Shown piece by piece: positions 11,077-21,332 of a stretch of 64,000 nucleotides of DNA. The translations under genes were made by a program, and so were the position numbers. The stretch lies in assembly GCF_030020805.1 (NCBI RefSeq), contig NZ_CP125098.1, positions 200,001-264,000 on the forward strand, written 5' to 3'. Position 1 is the first letter of the stretch. Every line of letters begins with the position of its first letter. The stretch comes from Paenibacillus sp. RC67. GTDB lineage: Bacteria; Bacillota; Bacilli; Paenibacillales; NBRC-103111. Below the pieces are notes generated by a model. The model worked only from the letters and a program-made list of their open reading frames with translations. It was not told the origin of the DNA and did not search any database.

Positions 11077-12123
11077 CTAAGCAAGATGAAGCAGGTGGAC
11101 TAATATAAAGCCTAATCCGGACAGCAAGACCGATCCGATTAATCCAGCTGCGAAGGATTTCATGCCCAGTCTTCTAAAAGTAGCCAGATCAACTCCCAGG
11201 CCGAGTCCAGCCATAGCCATTGCAATCAACATGTAAGCTGCCGTAACCAAAGCACTGGCAACAGCTTCCGGTACGATGTTAAGCGAATGAATACCGCTCA
11301 CGACAAGAAATCCGAGAATAAACCAAGGAATAGGAATGGATCTCCAAGAAGTCTTGGCAGTGGAGCCAGCTTCTTTACGTTGGGCACGATTTGCCCAAAT
11401 ACCGATCAATATAGCCACTGGAACAAGCAGTGCGACACGGGTCAGCTTAACGATAACGGCCATATCGACAGCTTGATTGCCTCCAGGAGCCGCGGCAGCA
11501 ATGACATGCGCGATTTCGTGTAAGGTTGCGCCTGAGAAAACACCATATCCAAGAGAAGAGAGACCCAGGACAGGGAACAAGAATGTATACAGCAAGGTGA
11601 ATAGAGTTCCCAAGATAGCTACGATCGCAGCGCCAATCGCCGTTTCTTCGTCCTTTGCATTAATTTGGGGAGCTATGGCGACAACCGCAGCAGCTCCGCA
11701 AATGGCAGTGCCACAGGCTGTCAGCATGCCGAGGCCTTTGTCTACCTTTAACAAACGGGTCAATCCATAGACAACGCTCAACGTAAAGGCAATGACGATA
11801 ACGGCAAGCAGAAATACTTTCGGTCCCGCATGGACGATGTCTACCAGATTGAGGCGCATACCAAGTAGGATAATCCCTAATCGAAGAAGTTTTTTACTTG
11901 AAAATTGGGTTCCTGCAACTGCTCTGGTTGGTACGCCGATAGATGCTCGCCAGATGATCCCTATTAATATGGCGATAACCAACTGGCCCATAATGCTTAG
12001 AAACGGAAAACCGGCTAAATATTTAGCTGCCAGAGCTATCAGCAGAGTTAAAGCGATACCGATCAGGAATCCGATCCACGGTTTGCTTTGTTTTTGAGAG
12101 GACAGCGCTTGGGCGTGACTCAT
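11077..12123 (-). CDS. yeiH: YeiH/UPF0324 family putative sulfate or sulfite exporter
   Basis: A 348-residue polytopic membrane protein of the UPF0324/YeiH family. About nine to ten hydrophobic helices are visible. Family signatures include LRLGIILLGMRLNL, the half-helix motif TACGTAICGAAAVVAIAP and FSGATLHEIAHVIAA. YeiH relatives are described as putative sulfate exporters, and in enteric bacteria the gene neighbours the LysR gene yeiE and is linked to sulfite. Here too a LysR gene diverges from it. A minus-strand promoter TTCACT-N17-TATAGT (12183-12188, 12160-12165) fits. The transported molecule is inferred from the family. Confidence 0.85.
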   Translation of the reverse strand: MSHAQALSSQKQSKPWIGFLIGIALTLLIALAAKYLAGFPFLSIMGQLVIAILIGIIWRASIGVPTRAVAGTQFSSKKLLRLGIILLGMRLNLVDIVHAGPKVFLLAVIVIAFTLSVVYGLTRLLKVDKGLGMLTACGTAICGAAAVVAIAPQINAKDEETAIGAAIVAILGTLFTLLYTFLFPVLGLSSLGYGVFSGATLHEIAHVIAAAAPGGNQAVDMAVIVKLTRVALLVPVAILIGIWANRAQRKEAGSTAKTSWRSIPIPWFILGFLVVSGIHSLNIVPEAVASALVTAAYMLIAMAMAGLGLGVDLATFRRLGMKSFAAGLIGSVLLSGLGFILVHLLHLA

Positions 12124-12159
12124 GGTTGTATCGACTCCTTCTACTGTAACTTGCCTCTA

Positions 12160-12188
12160 ACTATATGATGAGCAGGTTGAAAAGTGAA
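12160..12188 (-). promoter_or_regulatory. promoter candidate for the yeiH-like gene
   Basis: On the minus strand TTCACT and TATAGT are 17 bases apart, about 40 bases upstream of the start codon. Confidence 0.4.
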
Positions 12189-12249
12189 ATACCGATATGC
12201 TATGCGTACTATTAGTTATTGTTATGCTTGAAGCCAGACTTATACGGGA

Positions 12250-12278
12250 TTGTTCCGGTCTTATGAAAAGGATACAAT
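12250..12278 (+). promoter_or_regulatory. promoter candidate for the yeiE-like LysR gene
   Basis: TTGTTC (12250-12255) and TACAAT (12273-12278) with a 17-base spacer, about 55 bases before the start codon. Confidence 0.45.
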
Positions 12279-12332
12279 GAATACCAGTAGGTTAGGCATG
12301 TCATTGCATTGCAGACATCGGAGGAGCAAGTC

Positions 12333-13226
12333 ATGGTCGTAGATACATTAAGAGTTTTTGTCATGGTGGTTGAACAGAGTCATTTCTCAAGGGCCGCTGA
12401 GTTGCTGAATCTTTCTCAGCCGGGGGTCAGTTTGCATATACGCAATTTGGAAAATGAATTCGGTACCAAGCTCGTTCATCGTTCCTCCAAGCATGTGAAG
12501 GTAACGGAAGCGGGAGCTATTTTGTACAAACAGGCCAAGCAAATGCTGGCGCTATACGATACGGCAAAGGAAGATATACGTCAATTGCGGGATGAAGTAG
12601 CCGGTACGTTAAAGGTAGGAGCAAGCTTAACTATCGGGGAATACGTACTGCCTCGATTTTTGGCAGAGTTTACCTACCAATATCCGCAGATTGACATTAG
12701 CGTTATGATCGCCAACACAGAAGAAATTGCCCAAGCGGTGCGGGCAAATGAGCTGGATATTGGATTGGTTGAAGGCAGAGTGGAGCATGCCGAAATTGAG
12801 CTACAGCCTCCTTTTATGGCAGATGATATGGTTCTGGTTGCATCGACAGATCATCCCCTGTGTTCCGCGAAAAAAGGTGTCGATTCGGAACTGCTTCAGG
12901 ATTATGTATGGGTGCTTAGGGAAAGTGGCTCCGGGACAAGAGCATTCAGCGATCAGTTCATGGAGAAATTGGGGATTCGGATGAAGCGTTCTTATGTATT
13001 CAACAGCAGCCAAGGGGTCAAAGAAGCAGTTGTTGCAGGACTTGGTATTGCTATGCTGTCCAGACTTGTCGTGCGTAAGGATCTGGAAGCGGGAGAATTA
13101 TGCAGCATTATGGTGAAAAATACCCGATTAGTTCGCGATTTCAGGATCGTTCAAGACAGGAAGACAGCAGTAGAGACAATGGCGTCCAAAATGTTCATAC
13201 AGAAGCTTAGACAATTTCAATTGTAG
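12333..13226 (+). CDS. LysR-family transcriptional regulator, YeiE/CysL-like
   Basis: A 297-residue LysR regulator. The N-terminal winged helix-turn-helix reads MVVDTLRVFVMVVEQSHFSRA followed by AAELLNLSQPGVSLHIRNLE. The effector-binding domain follows from about residue 90, with VLASTDHP-type and GVKEAVVAGLGIAMLSRLVV segments. ATG 12333 is preferred because GGAGGAG lies seven bases upstream; a TTG at 12309 would overlap that site. It is transcribed away from the YeiH-like exporter, the usual arrangement for LysR genes controlling a divergent target. By analogy with enteric YeiE it may respond to sulfite or sulfur status, which is inference. Confidence 0.85.
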   Translation: MVVDTLRVFVMVVEQSHFSRAAELLNLSQPGVSLHIRNLENEFGTKLVHRSSKHVKVTEAGAILYKQAKQMLALYDTAKEDIRQLRDEVAGTLKVGASLTIGEYVLPRFLAEFTYQYPQIDISVMIANTEEIAQAVRANELDIGLVEGRVEHAEIELQPPFMADDMVLVASTDHPLCSAKKGVDSELLQDYVWVLRESGSGTRAFSDQFMEKLGIRMKRSYVFNSSQGVKEAVVAGLGIAMLSRLVVRKDLEAGELCSIMVKNTRLVRDFRIVQDRKTAVETMASKMFIQKLRQFQL

Positions 13227-13265
13227 CTGTACGAAAAACTACATATGTGAAATCCCTAGTGTTGG

Positions 13266-13294
13266 TTGATTTATGCTTGTATTTTTTATACGAT
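13266..13294 (+). promoter_or_regulatory. promoter candidate for hprK
   Basis: TTGATT (13266-13271) and TACGAT (13289-13294) are 17 bases apart, about 35 bases upstream of the hprK start. Confidence 0.5.
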
Positions 13295-13329
13295 GGGATT
13301 ATTGGGAAAACGAAGGAGACGGAACAGAG

Positions 13330-14271
13330 ATGCCTAGAAAAGTAAAAGTGTCTGACTTGGTTGAAGAGTTTCACCTCGAAGTGATTTGCGGTGAGGGCGG
13401 TCTCAAACGTCCCATTACGGTCGCTGACTTGTATCGCCCTGGATTGGTTATGGCGGGCTTCTATGAATTTCACCCGACAGAACGGGTACAGATTCTCGGT
13501 AAAACGGAATTGACATTTTTTGATGGACTTTCATCTGAAGAACGCATGAACCGTATGAGCAAGCTGTGCGAGCCGCAGGATACGCCTTGTATTCTAATCA
13601 GCCGCGGGTTGGATGTGCCGATAGAACTGTTGGCTGCCGCCAATGATAGTCAAATACCGGTGCTGCGTACCAAAGTGTCGACAACCATCTTGGCCAGCCG
13701 AATTACTGGATTCCTTGAAAATAAATTAGCGCCTTCTACGACGATTCACGGTGTTCTCGTAGACGTCTACGGGATTGGGATGCTTATCTCGGGGAGCAGC
13801 GGTATCGGTAAGAGTGAAACGGCGCTTGAGCTGGTGAAGCGGGGACATCGATTGATCGCGGATGATGCGGTTGAAATTCGTCAGACGGCAGATCATATTT
13901 TGAACGGAAACGCACCTGAACTTATACGACATTTGCTTGAAATTCGGGGTGTCGGTATTATTAATGTGATGACACTGTTCGGAGCAGGGGCGGTCCGTAA
14001 TATAAAGAAAATTTCCGTTGTTGTTAAGCTGGAGACATGGCAGCAGGAGAAACAATACGATCGCCTTGGACTGGATGAAGAAACGACGCGGATTATCGAT
14101 ACCGACATTCCTTTAGTTACCATTCCGGTTCGCCCTGGACGTAACTTGGCGGTCATTATCGAAGTAGCGGCGATGAACTATCGTTTGAAACGTATGGGTT
14201 ACAATGCGGCGCTGCAATTCACGAATAAGCTGACCGAATCGCTGTCCGAAGATATTGACGATATGGAATAA
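13330..14271 (+). CDS. hprK: HPr kinase/phosphorylase
   Basis: A 313-residue bifunctional enzyme that phosphorylates HPr and Crh at Ser46 and reverses the reaction, setting carbon catabolite repression. The P-loop GSSGIGKSE lies in the C-terminal half, and the HprK signature [20 protein letters not shown] follows (shown in part). The length matches Bacillus HprK (310). I start it at ATG 13330, after GGAG at 13315-13318; an upstream ATG at 13273 would add 19 hydrophobic residues not found in the family. It heads hprK-lgt-ppaX-yvoF as in Bacillus, and its substrate protein is encoded at 31870. Confidence 0.95.
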   Translation: MPRKVKVSDLVEEFHLEVICGEGGLKRPITVADLYRPGLVMAGFYEFHPTERVQILGKTELTFFDGLSSEERMNRMSKLCEPQDTPCILISRGLDVPIELLAAANDSQIPVLRTKVSTTILASRITGFLENKLAPSTTIHGVLVDVYGIGMLISGSSGIGKSETALELVKRGHRLIADDAVEIRQTADHILNGNAPELIRHLLEIRGVGIINVMTLFGAGAVRNIKKISVVVKLETWQQEKQYDRLGLDEETTRIIDTDIPLVTIPVRPGRNLAVIIEVAAMNYRLKRMGYNAALQFTNKLTESLSEDIDDME

Positions 14272-14308
14272 ATAGAATGCTGGATCATTCGTATTGAGGA
14301 GGAGCAAC

Positions 14309-15313
14309 ATGTTGCTGGCCATTAATCCTATCGCGTTCGGCATAGGATCCCTGCAGGTGCATTGGTACGGAATTATATTGGGTACGGCGGCTTTGGTAGG
14401 CTTGCTGTTAGCTATTCAAGAAGGCAAACGGTTCGGGATGAACCCTGATTTTTTCATGGATCTCGTGCTGATAGGGGTTCCTTCAGCCATTATCGGGGCG
14501 CGAATTTATTATGTAGCGTTCAAATGGGAAGATTATAGAGACAATTTGTCCGAAATTATTAAAGTGTGGCACGGTGGGATCGCTATATATGGCGCTTTGA
14601 TCGGTGCCATTATAGCGGCTGTCATTTACGTTCGGAGAAAAGGATATTCGTTCTGGCGAATTGCTGATATTTGCGCACCAGGATTGATTGTTGGCCAAGC
14701 TATCGGACGTTGGGGCAATTTCATGAACCAGGAAGCTCATGGAGGACCGGTCAGCGAAGCTTTCTTGAGAAACTCCCTGCACTTACCTGATTTTATTGTA
14801 AATCAGATGTTTATAGACGGACAGTTCTACCATCCGACCTTCCTATATGAATCAGTGTGGAATATTGTAGGGCTATTGCTGCTTCTTGTGCTGCGTAGAA
14901 GACCTTTCTTGCGTGCAGGCGAGCTGTTTATGAGCTATTTCATCTGGTATTCCATCGGACGTTTCTTCGTGGAAGGTATTAGAACAGATAGTCTAGACTT
15001 TACGGGTCCAGATTGGTTGGCTTCCTTAATGAATGGCTTGTGGGCGCCGATGACTTGGATGGGCTTTGAGTCTGGCTTTATGACTTATGGCGGTAATGTA
15101 AGGATTTCACAGCTGCTGGCTGTGCTGATCGTTATCGCGGCGTTTATTCTTATTTTCATCCGCAGAAAAACGGGAGCCGCTTCGGTACGTTACGCGGATC
15201 CTATCGAGCGTCTGAAAGGAAAAGATACTCAAGACGGTCAACAAGGCGGTCCAACGGATACGGTGGAATCATCCTCTTCGACTAAACCATCCGATCCTAC
15301 GACGGATCATTAG
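14309..15313 (+). CDS. lgt: prolipoprotein diacylglyceryl transferase
   Basis: A 334-residue membrane enzyme that attaches diacylglycerol to the lipobox cysteine of prolipoproteins. Seven hydrophobic segments are visible. The Lgt signature region reads GLIVGQAIGRWGNFMNQEAHG, containing the key Arg and the conserved Asn-Phe-Asn/Gln-Glu pattern (quoted within one segment). The last 45-50 residues form a hydrophilic Ser/Thr/Asp-rich tail longer than in Bacillus. ATG 14309 follows GAGGAGGAGC. Substrates in this window include the lipoproteins at 38907 and 63840. Confidence 0.95.
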   Translation: MLLAINPIAFGIGSLQVHWYGIILGTAALVGLLLAIQEGKRFGMNPDFFMDLVLIGVPSAIIGARIYYVAFKWEDYRDNLSEIIKVWHGGIAIYGALIGAIIAAVIYVRRKGYSFWRIADICAPGLIVGQAIGRWGNFMNQEAHGGPVSEAFLRNSLHLPDFIVNQMFIDGQFYHPTFLYESVWNIVGLLLLLVLRRRPFLRAGELFMSYFIWYSIGRFFVEGIRTDSLDFTGPDWLASLMNGLWAPMTWMGFESGFMTYGGNVRISQLLAVLIVIAAFILIFIRRKTGAASVRYADPIERLKGKDTQDGQQGGPTDTVESSSSTKPSDPTTDH

Positions 15314-15374
15314 TAAGAAAAACGAGCCAGTGGGCTTGCTTATAATTGTACAGCATGATAAAGGAGCATGAGTG

Positions 15375-16040
15375 ATGATTCATACGATGTTATTTGATCT
15401 CGACGGAACGATACTTGATACGAATGAGCTCATTATTCAATCGTTTTTGCATACGTTTGAAGGAGTGACGAAGGAACCGGTAACTCGGGATCATATTATT
15501 CCCAATATGGGGCGGCCACTCGTAGAGCAAATGCAGTTTTTTTCAGGCAGAGATGCGGTTGACGATCTGGTTCAAAAATACCGCAAATTCAATATTGAAA
15601 GACATGATGCGTTGGTTAAGGAGTTCCCATATGTTCGCGAAACCCTTGGTCATTTGAATGCCGCAGGCATCAAACTGGGTGTCGTAACAAGCAAGGTAAG
15701 GGTAACCACGGAGATGGGATTGAAGCTCTGCGGAATTTATGATTACTTCGGTGCTATCGTGACGGTCGACGAAGTGGAACGGGCGAAACCGGACCCTGAA
15801 GGCATACGCAAAGCGTTGAAGAAGCTTGGATCTGACGCTGAAGGAGCATTAATGGTAGGGGACAGTCATTACGATCTGGAGGCAGCAAGTAATGCGGGAA
15901 TTCCATCCGTAGGTGTTGCATGGTCCTTGAAAGGCGTCGCTTATTTAAAACAGTACAATCCAACCTATATCATTGACGATATTAGGGAACTGCTACCAAT
16001 TGCAGGAGTCGAGGAGAGTTCGATTGAGACAAACCGATAG
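15375..16040 (+). CDS. ppaX: pyrophosphatase PpaX (HAD family)
   Basis: A 221-residue HAD hydrolase. In Bacillus PpaX removes the pyrophosphate made when HprK/P dephosphorylates HPr, and the gene sits with hprK as here. HAD motif I is [13 protein letters not shown], motif II includes VVTSK, and motifs III/IV read KPDPEGI and [22 protein letters not shown] is eight bases before ATG 15375; a GTG one codon earlier is also possible. The 3' end overlaps the acyltransferase gene by 17 bases, indicating coupled translation. Confidence 0.92.
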   Translation: MIHTMLFDLDGTILDTNELIIQSFLHTFEGVTKEPVTRDHIIPNMGRPLVEQMQFFSGRDAVDDLVQKYRKFNIERHDALVKEFPYVRETLGHLNAAGIKLGVVTSKVRVTTEMGLKLCGIYDYFGAIVTVDEVERAKPDPEGIRKALKKLGSDAEGALMVGDSHYDLEAASNAGIPSVGVAWSLKGVAYLKQYNPTYIIDDIRELLPIAGVEESSIETNR

Positions 16041-16554
16041 ATTTTCGGTCGAGGGGCCGAATTCATTGTGGCAAATGTATCGAACCGTTAGCTTTTGGAA
16101 GGCGGTCCGCAATTTTATTTTTATCCAATTGACACGGTATGCACCCTTCTTATCCTTTAAGCGCTGGATTTATCGCCATGTGCTTGGGATGAAGGTGGGA
16201 GAGCATACCTCCTTTGCGTTAATGGTCATGGTGGATGTGTTTTTCCCGGAGCGAATCGAGGTCGGCAGCAATTCCATTATCGGCTACAATACGACCATAT
16301 TGACGCATGAATACTTAATAAAAGAATACCGGATTGGAACGGTACGGATCGGCTCGAATGTGATGATTGGAGCAAATACGACGGTGCTCCCGGGGGTAAC
16401 CATCGGTGATCATGCAGTTATTGGGGCAGGTTCGGTGGTACATAAGGATGTAGCTCCATACAGCTTTGTTGCAGGTAATCCGCTGCGTGTTATTAAGGAA
16501 GATGTGAGAGAGGAACAATCCAAAGAGGGGACGGGGAGCGATAGTGAAGTTTAG
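16024..16554 (+). CDS. yvoF: YvoF-like hexapeptide-repeat acyltransferase
   Basis: A 176-residue left-handed beta-helix acetyltransferase. Hexapeptide repeats begin near residue 60 ([20 protein letters not shown]) and continue through [20 protein letters not shown] and [14 protein letters not shown] to the usual closing AGNPLRVIK. The N-terminal 55 residues carry a basic amphipathic and hydrophobic stretch that may lie at the membrane. The start is TTG 16024, with GAGGAGAG five bases upstream, inside the end of ppaX; the next ATG at 16075 would lack a good ribosome binding site. The acceptor substrate is unknown. The same gene follows ppaX in Bacillus. It overlaps the hisA start by 11 bases. 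Confidence 0.82.
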   Translation: MRQTDRFSVEGPNSLWQMYRTVSFWKAVRNFIFIQLTRYAPFLSFKRWIYRHVLGMKVGEHTSFALMVMVDVFFPERIEVGSNSIIGYNTTILTHEYLIKEYRIGTVRIGSNVMIGANTTVLPGVTIGDHAVIGAGSVVHKDVAPYSFVAGNPLRVIKEDVREEQSKEGTGSDSEV

Positions 16555-17303
16555 ACCGTGCATTGATCTTCACCAAGGAAAAGTGAAACAAATCGTAGGG
16601 GGAAACCTTGAACACCGGCCAGCAGGGTGTTGTAGAAAATTTCGTATCTGAGCATGACTCCGCTTATTATGCAGAGATGTTTAAGAAGGATCGGTTGTTG
16701 GGCGGACATGTCATTATGTTAGGCGGCGGCAATGAAGAGGCGGCCGTGAAAGCACTGCATCAGTATGAAGGAGGACTTCAGATCGGTGGCGGTATTACAT
16801 CCGAAAACGCGACTTTTTATTTGGAGCAAGGCGCATCTCATGTTATCGTAACCTCTTATATATTCCGTGATGGAGAATTGAATGTCGGCAATCTGAACCG
16901 TATCGTATCCGAGGTTGGCAAGGACCGTCTGGTTATCGACTTAAGCTGTAAAGAGAAGGATGGCCAGTGGTACGTTGTAACGAACCAGTGGAAGACATTC
17001 AGCAATTTCGAACTGACTCATGACAACATACGCTACTTGGAGCAATTTTGCGATGAGTTCCTAGTTCACGCCGTAGATGTGGAGGGCAAACAGTCCGGTA
17101 TTCAACAAAGCTTGGTAAGTCACTTATCCCGCTGTGTGACGATCCCTACCACTTATGCAGGTGGAGCCAGATCCATGGAGGATATGGAGCTGTTCCGTTC
17201 CCTAAGTGATGGGAAAATGGATATTACAATCGGAAGTGCTCTGGATATTTTCGGCGGGAAATTATCCTACAAAGACGTGGTAGCTTACTCCAATATGCAT
17301 TAG
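16544..17303 (+). pseudogene. hisA: eukaryotic-type HisA (ProFAR isomerase) with an apparent one-base frameshift
   Basis: It encodes the phosphoribosylformimino-AICAR ribotide isomerase of histidine synthesis, in the yeast HIS6-like form rather than the bacterial form. From GTG 16544 (GGGGAG upstream, 11-base overlap with yvoF) the frame reads [19 protein letters not shown] and soon stops. From about 16605 the +1 frame continues as NTGQQGVVENFVSEHDSAYY and on to GARSMEDM and DITIGSALDIFGGKL. One extra base in the G5/A3 run at 16598-16605 explains the break; removing it restores IVGGTLNTG or a near variant. The catalytic Asp of CIDLH lies upstream of the break and that of HAVDVEG downstream. 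An internal TTG at 16608 with AGGGGG upstream could start a product lacking the first Asp. Sequencing error, real mutation and decoding by slippage are all open. Confidence 0.85.
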
Positions 17304-17402
17304 AAGATTGTCGCGAATTCGTGTTGTTTGGCGCTAGGTGAAAAGCATACGACCACAGCGATTTTACCATGATTTTTTCATCATTTTTTTGCCGTGTATT
17401 CA

Positions 17403-17431
17403 TTGACGCGACTGGTGTTCGGTGGTACACT
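17403..17431 (+). promoter_or_regulatory. promoter candidate for the his operon
   Basis: TTGACG (17403-17408) and TACACT (17426-17431) with a 17-base spacer, about 100 bases before hisZ. The leader between is too short for a T-box. Confidence 0.55.
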
Positions 17432-17532
17432 TACGAATACATTCTTTATTTTGGTAGTATGGTAGCATATTAGCGAACTAAAGCGAATACGTTGAAAAAA
17501 GATGACTGTTACTATTAGGCGGGTGAAGATCG

Positions 17533-18732
17533 GTGTCGAAACCAAAAGTGTTTGAAAAACCGACCGGAGTTAAAGATTATCTTCCAGAGGCGGCAGCAAA
17601 ACTCCGCTCTATTGAAACTAATGTACTTAAATGCATGGAGCGCTGGGGTTATTCGGAAATTATAACTCCTACATTGGAGTTCTATGATACTGTCGGTGTG
17701 GCCAGCTCTACAGAGGATCGTAAGCTGTTCAAGCTGCTAGACCGTAATGGAACGACTTTAGTTATGCGTTCAGATGTAACGGCTCCCATTGCACGAGTGG
17801 TGTCTTCATTATTAAAGGAGCAGCCTTTTCCGATTCGGTTGTCCTATCACGCTAACGTGTTTCGGGCTTTTGAGGCGGAAGCGGGAAGGGATGCCGAGTT
17901 TTTCCAAGCAGGCGTTGAGTTGGTTGGTGATGCTTCCTCGGAATCCGATGCCGAGGTTATTGCACTGGCTATTGCCAGCTTGCAGGCAGCGGGAGTAGAG
18001 CGATTCAAAATCGCGCTGGGCCATGTAGGATTTTTGAGCGGGTTGTTCAATGACACGCTGCAGGAACGGATCGAAGCTCAGCAAGTGTTAAAGGAATGCT
18101 TGCTGAATCGTGACTATGTGGGATACCGGGATACGATTAAGTCGCTTGGACTAGCGGCTGAAGTGCAGCAGGAACTAGAAGGTATTCTCCGTCTGCGCGG
18201 CGGTCAAGAAATATGCGCTCAAGCGAAAAAAGTCGCTCGCGATCCAGTGGCACAGCAATCAATCGAGCACTTGTGCGAGGTTTGGGATGTGCTGGAGGCT
18301 TATGGAGTCAGTGAACACGTATTAATTGACTTGACCATGATCGGTGACTTTTCTTATTACACGGGTATGACGTTTGAAGGGTATGCAGCAGACCTTGGAT
18401 TCCCGGTATGCAGCGGGGGCCGATATGACAATCTGTTGACCCAATTCGGTCGTCCGGCACCGGCTACAGGCTTTGCCTTGAAAACGAACCGGATTCTGGA
18501 GGCTGTGAGCAAGCAGCCGATTGAATCGCCTGCCAAGGTGCTGATAGCCTATACAGCATCTCAACGTGCGGCTGCGTTCAAGAAAGCACAGGAATTGCGC
18601 TTGCAGGACGGTTCAAAGGTGGAGACCCGCTTGATACCGGACACATCGAACGGATTAGAAGCGGTTCGTAAAGAAGATGGAACATTTTCCGTCAACGGAG
18701 CTTTGTATCATAACGTCATCGAGTTTGGATAA
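17533..18732 (+). CDS. hisZ: ATP phosphoribosyltransferase regulatory subunit
   Basis: A 399-residue histidyl-tRNA-synthetase-like protein that forms the active ATP phosphoribosyltransferase with short HisG. Class II synthetase motifs are recognisable: KPTGVKDYLPEAA at the start, MRSDVTAPIARV, FRAFEAEAGRDAEFFQAGVE and the late GGRYDNLLTQFG. The C-terminal anticodon domain of a true HisRS is reduced, as expected for HisZ. The start is GTG 17533, preceded by GCGGGTGAAG. It opens the operon hisZ-G-D-B-H-F-IE. Confidence 0.92.
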   Translation: MSKPKVFEKPTGVKDYLPEAAAKLRSIETNVLKCMERWGYSEIITPTLEFYDTVGVASSTEDRKLFKLLDRNGTTLVMRSDVTAPIARVVSSLLKEQPFPIRLSYHANVFRAFEAEAGRDAEFFQAGVELVGDASSESDAEVIALAIASLQAAGVERFKIALGHVGFLSGLFNDTLQERIEAQQVLKECLLNRDYVGYRDTIKSLGLAAEVQQELEGILRLRGGQEICAQAKKVARDPVAQQSIEHLCEVWDVLEAYGVSEHVLIDLTMIGDFSYYTGMTFEGYAADLGFPVCSGGRYDNLLTQFGRPAPATGFALKTNRILEAVSKQPIESPAKVLIAYTASQRAAAFKKAQELRLQDGSKVETRLIPDTSNGLEAVRKEDGTFSVNGALYHNVIEFG

Positions 18733-18744
18733 AGGAGCATGGAT

Positions 18745-19380
18745 ATGCAGGATGTATTGAAAGTGGCGATGCCCAAAGGGCGTATATATAAGCAGATTTC
18801 CAAAATGTTCCTCGAAGCAGGTTTTCCGATTCAGGACGATATGGACGATTCCCGCAAGCTGATTATTCCCGTACCTGAAGCCGGGCTGGAATTTATTATG
18901 GCTAAACCGGTCGATGTAGCGACTTATGTGGAATATGGTGTTGCCGATATCGGTGTTGTGGGTAAGGACGTCCTGATGGAGGAGAACCGTGATGTGTATG
19001 AGCTGCTGGACCTTGGTATTGCTCGCTGTCGGATATCGGTGATCGGCCTTCCCGATTGGGAGCCTGTGCTGAACCCGCGAGTCGCTACCAAATATCCGAA
19101 TGTGGCTTCGCAATATTTCCGCGAACGCGGACAGCAGGTGGAAGTTATCAAGCTGAACGGTTCCATCGAGCTGGCTCCATTGATCGGCCTTGCTGATCGA
19201 ATCGTGGATATTGTTGAGACTGGGCAAACGCTGAAGGAGAACGGGCTGGTCGAGCAGGAAGAAATCATCTCGATTACAAGCCGGTTGATTGCCAACCGGG
19301 TCAGCTACCGGATGAAGAACGAATCGATACAGGTGTTATGCGATAAGCTTCAGCAAATGATGGCATCTACAGGGAAATAG
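18745..19380 (+). CDS. hisG: ATP phosphoribosyltransferase catalytic subunit, short form
   Basis: A 211-residue protein catalysing the first step of histidine synthesis, ATP plus PRPP to phosphoribosyl-ATP. The length is that of the short HisG lacking the regulatory ACT-like domain, so it depends on the adjacent HisZ. Family segments include [50 protein letters not shown] and [14 protein letters not shown] 18745 is seven bases after AAAGGAG; ATG 18739 is too close to that site. Confidence 0.94.
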   Translation: MQDVLKVAMPKGRIYKQISKMFLEAGFPIQDDMDDSRKLIIPVPEAGLEFIMAKPVDVATYVEYGVADIGVVGKDVLMEENRDVYELLDLGIARCRISVIGLPDWEPVLNPRVATKYPNVASQYFRERGQQVEVIKLNGSIELAPLIGLADRIVDIVETGQTLKENGLVEQEEIISITSRLIANRVSYRMKNESIQVLCDKLQQMMASTGK

Positions 19381-19443
19381 AAGTGCGACGGAGCCATCTT
19401 TAAAATAGGTTGGTTCAAAGTAATAGCAGAGGGGGATATCGTG

Positions 19444-20733
19444 ATGAAAATGATGCGGGCAAGCGAATTTGCGCTTCAGCGTGAAGTCGAATATGGCTCG
19501 GAGGAGCAAAACGAGCGAGTCAAAAGCATTATTGAGAGTGTGCGCAGCGAAGGTGATGCAGCGTTGAGGCGGTTCGCTCAGCAGTTCGACAAAATCACCG
19601 TCGATGAGCTGCGTGTTAGCGATGCGGAGATTGAAGCTGCTTATGCGAATGTAGATGAGAGCTTCCTCACAGCCATTAGGGAGGCGGCGGATAACATACG
19701 GCGCTTCCATGAGAAGCAAATGCGTACGTCCTGGATGGATTTGCAGCCAGACGGCAGCATTCTCGGACAAGTGATCCGCCCGCTGCGCAGGGTCGGATTG
19801 TACGTCCCTGGCGGAAAGGCGGCCTATCCGTCTTCCGTATTGATGAACGCCATTCCTGCACAGGTAGCGGGAGTGCCTGAGATTGTGATGGTTACGCCTC
19901 CGTCTACGGCCGGTGTTGAGGGAATTGATCCTCACATCCTTGTAGCGGCAGCGGAAGCGGGAGTCAAGGAGATTTATCGTGTCGGAGGAGCGCAGGCGGT
20001 AGCTGCTCTAGCCTACGGCACGGAGTCGATCCCGGCAGCCGATAAGATCGTAGGGCCTGGTAATATCTATGTAGCGTTGGCCAAACGCTACGTGTTCGGT
20101 GCAGTGGACATTGACAGCATCGCCGGCCCGAGCGAAATCGTGGTGCTGGCCGATGAATCGGCCGATGCGTCTTACGTTGCGGCCGACCTGCTCTCGCAGG
20201 CTGAGCACGATGAAATGGCTTCGGCAATTCTCATTACACCGTCGCAGACGCTTGCAGAAGCGGTGCAGGCGGAAGTGGCACGCCAGCTGGAGACGCTGCC
20301 GAAGCGGGATATCGCATCGCAATCGATTCGCGATTACGGAGCCATCCTCACGGTTGATAGTCTTGAGGAAGGTGTGAGTGCAGTTAACCGCCTTGCGCCT
20401 GAACACCTTGAGATCATCGTGAAAGAGCCTTTCCAGTACTTGAGTGCTATTGAGAATGCCGGTGCCATCTTCCTTGGACCATACAGCTCGGAGCCGGTAG
20501 GCGATTATTTCGCAGGTCCGAACCATGTATTGCCCACAAATGGAACGGCACGATTCTCTTCCCCTCTGAATGTGGATGATTTCATGAAGAAATCCAGCGT
20601 CATTTATTACAGTAAGGAAGCGCTGTTCAAGAACGGGGATAAAATTATTGCATTAGCCCGTCACGAAGGGCTTGAAGCCCATGCAAGGGCGATACAAATA
20701 CGACTTGAGAAAGAAGGGAACTCCCGTGGCTGA
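19444..20733 (+). CDS. hisD: histidinol dehydrogenase
   Basis: A 429-residue zinc enzyme that oxidises histidinol to histidine in two NAD-dependent steps. Typical segments are [54 protein letters not shown] and [16 protein letters not shown]. The catalytic region LAPEHLEII and the C-terminal [15 protein letters not shown] are present. AGAGGGGG lies eight bases before ATG 19444; GTG 19441 is the alternative. The end overlaps the hisB start by eight bases. Confidence 0.95.
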   Translation: MKMMRASEFALQREVEYGSEEQNERVKSIIESVRSEGDAALRRFAQQFDKITVDELRVSDAEIEAAYANVDESFLTAIREAADNIRRFHEKQMRTSWMDLQPDGSILGQVIRPLRRVGLYVPGGKAAYPSSVLMNAIPAQVAGVPEIVMVTPPSTAGVEGIDPHILVAAAEAGVKEIYRVGGAQAVAALAYGTESIPAADKIVGPGNIYVALAKRYVFGAVDIDSIAGPSEIVVLADESADASYVAADLLSQAEHDEMASAILITPSQTLAEAVQAEVARQLETLPKRDIASQSIRDYGAILTVDSLEEGVSAVNRLAPEHLEIIVKEPFQYLSAIENAGAIFLGPYSSEPVGDYFAGPNHVLPTNGTARFSSPLNVDDFMKKSSVIYYSKEALFKNGDKIIALARHEGLEAHARAIQIRLEKEGNSRG

Positions 20734-21331
20734 ACAACAGCAAGCGACTCGCTCGGCAAACATTGCCCGCAAGACCAATGAAACGGACATTCAACTGAAC
20801 TTTAACGTAGACGGCTCTGGCGTTTCGGAGATTGAGACCGATGTGCCGTTCTTAAACCATATGCTCGATTTGTTTACGAAGCACGGCCAATTTGATCTTC
20901 AAGTTAAGGCCATCGGAGATATTGATATCGATGACCACCATACGGTAGAGGATATCGGGATTTGCTTGGGCTCAACGCTGCGCGATGCGCTTGGAGATAA
21001 GAAGGGGATCAAACGGTACGCTAACGTATTCATCCCAATGGATGAAGCTCTGGCTCAAGTCGTGATCGACATCAGTAACCGCCCGCACTTCGAATACCGT
21101 GCGCAGTATCCTTCCACTCAAGTCGGCAGCTTCTCGACGGAAATGGTCCATGAATTTTTGTGGAAATTCGCGCTGGAAGCCCGCATTACTTTGCATGTTA
21201 TTGTCCACTACGGGCAAAACACGCATCACATGATCGAAGCGATATTCAAGGCGCTCGGCCGCGCGCTGGACGAAGCGACGAGCATCGATCCGCGCGTGAA
21301 AGGCGTCCCTTCTACGAAGGGAGTGCTGTAG
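20726..21331 (+). CDS. hisB: imidazoleglycerol-phosphate dehydratase
   Basis: A 201-residue manganese enzyme of the monofunctional bacterial type; no phosphatase domain is fused. Metal-binding histidine clusters are visible in [16 protein letters not shown] and [18 protein letters not shown]. The start is GTG 20726 (AGAAGGG seven bases upstream), overlapping the hisD stop as GTGGCTGA. The gene ends one base before hisH. Confidence 0.94.
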   Translation: MAEQQQATRSANIARKTNETDIQLNFNVDGSGVSEIETDVPFLNHMLDLFTKHGQFDLQVKAIGDIDIDDHHTVEDIGICLGSTLRDALGDKKGIKRYANVFIPMDEALAQVVIDISNRPHFEYRAQYPSTQVGSFSTEMVHEFLWKFALEARITLHVIVHYGQNTHHMIEAIFKALGRALDEATSIDPRVKGVPSTKGVL

Positions 21332-21332
21332 C

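Noticed and set aside
16595..16611. Programmed -1 frameshift at G-GGA-AAC in hisA
   Set aside because: The heptamer is in the right frame, but a -1 shift meets TGA at 16609-16611. The downstream HisA frame needs +1, for which no known slippery pattern is present.
17432..17532. T-box riboswitch before hisZ
   Set aside because: Only about 100 bases lie between promoter and start, and no T-box sequence or specifier stem is visible.
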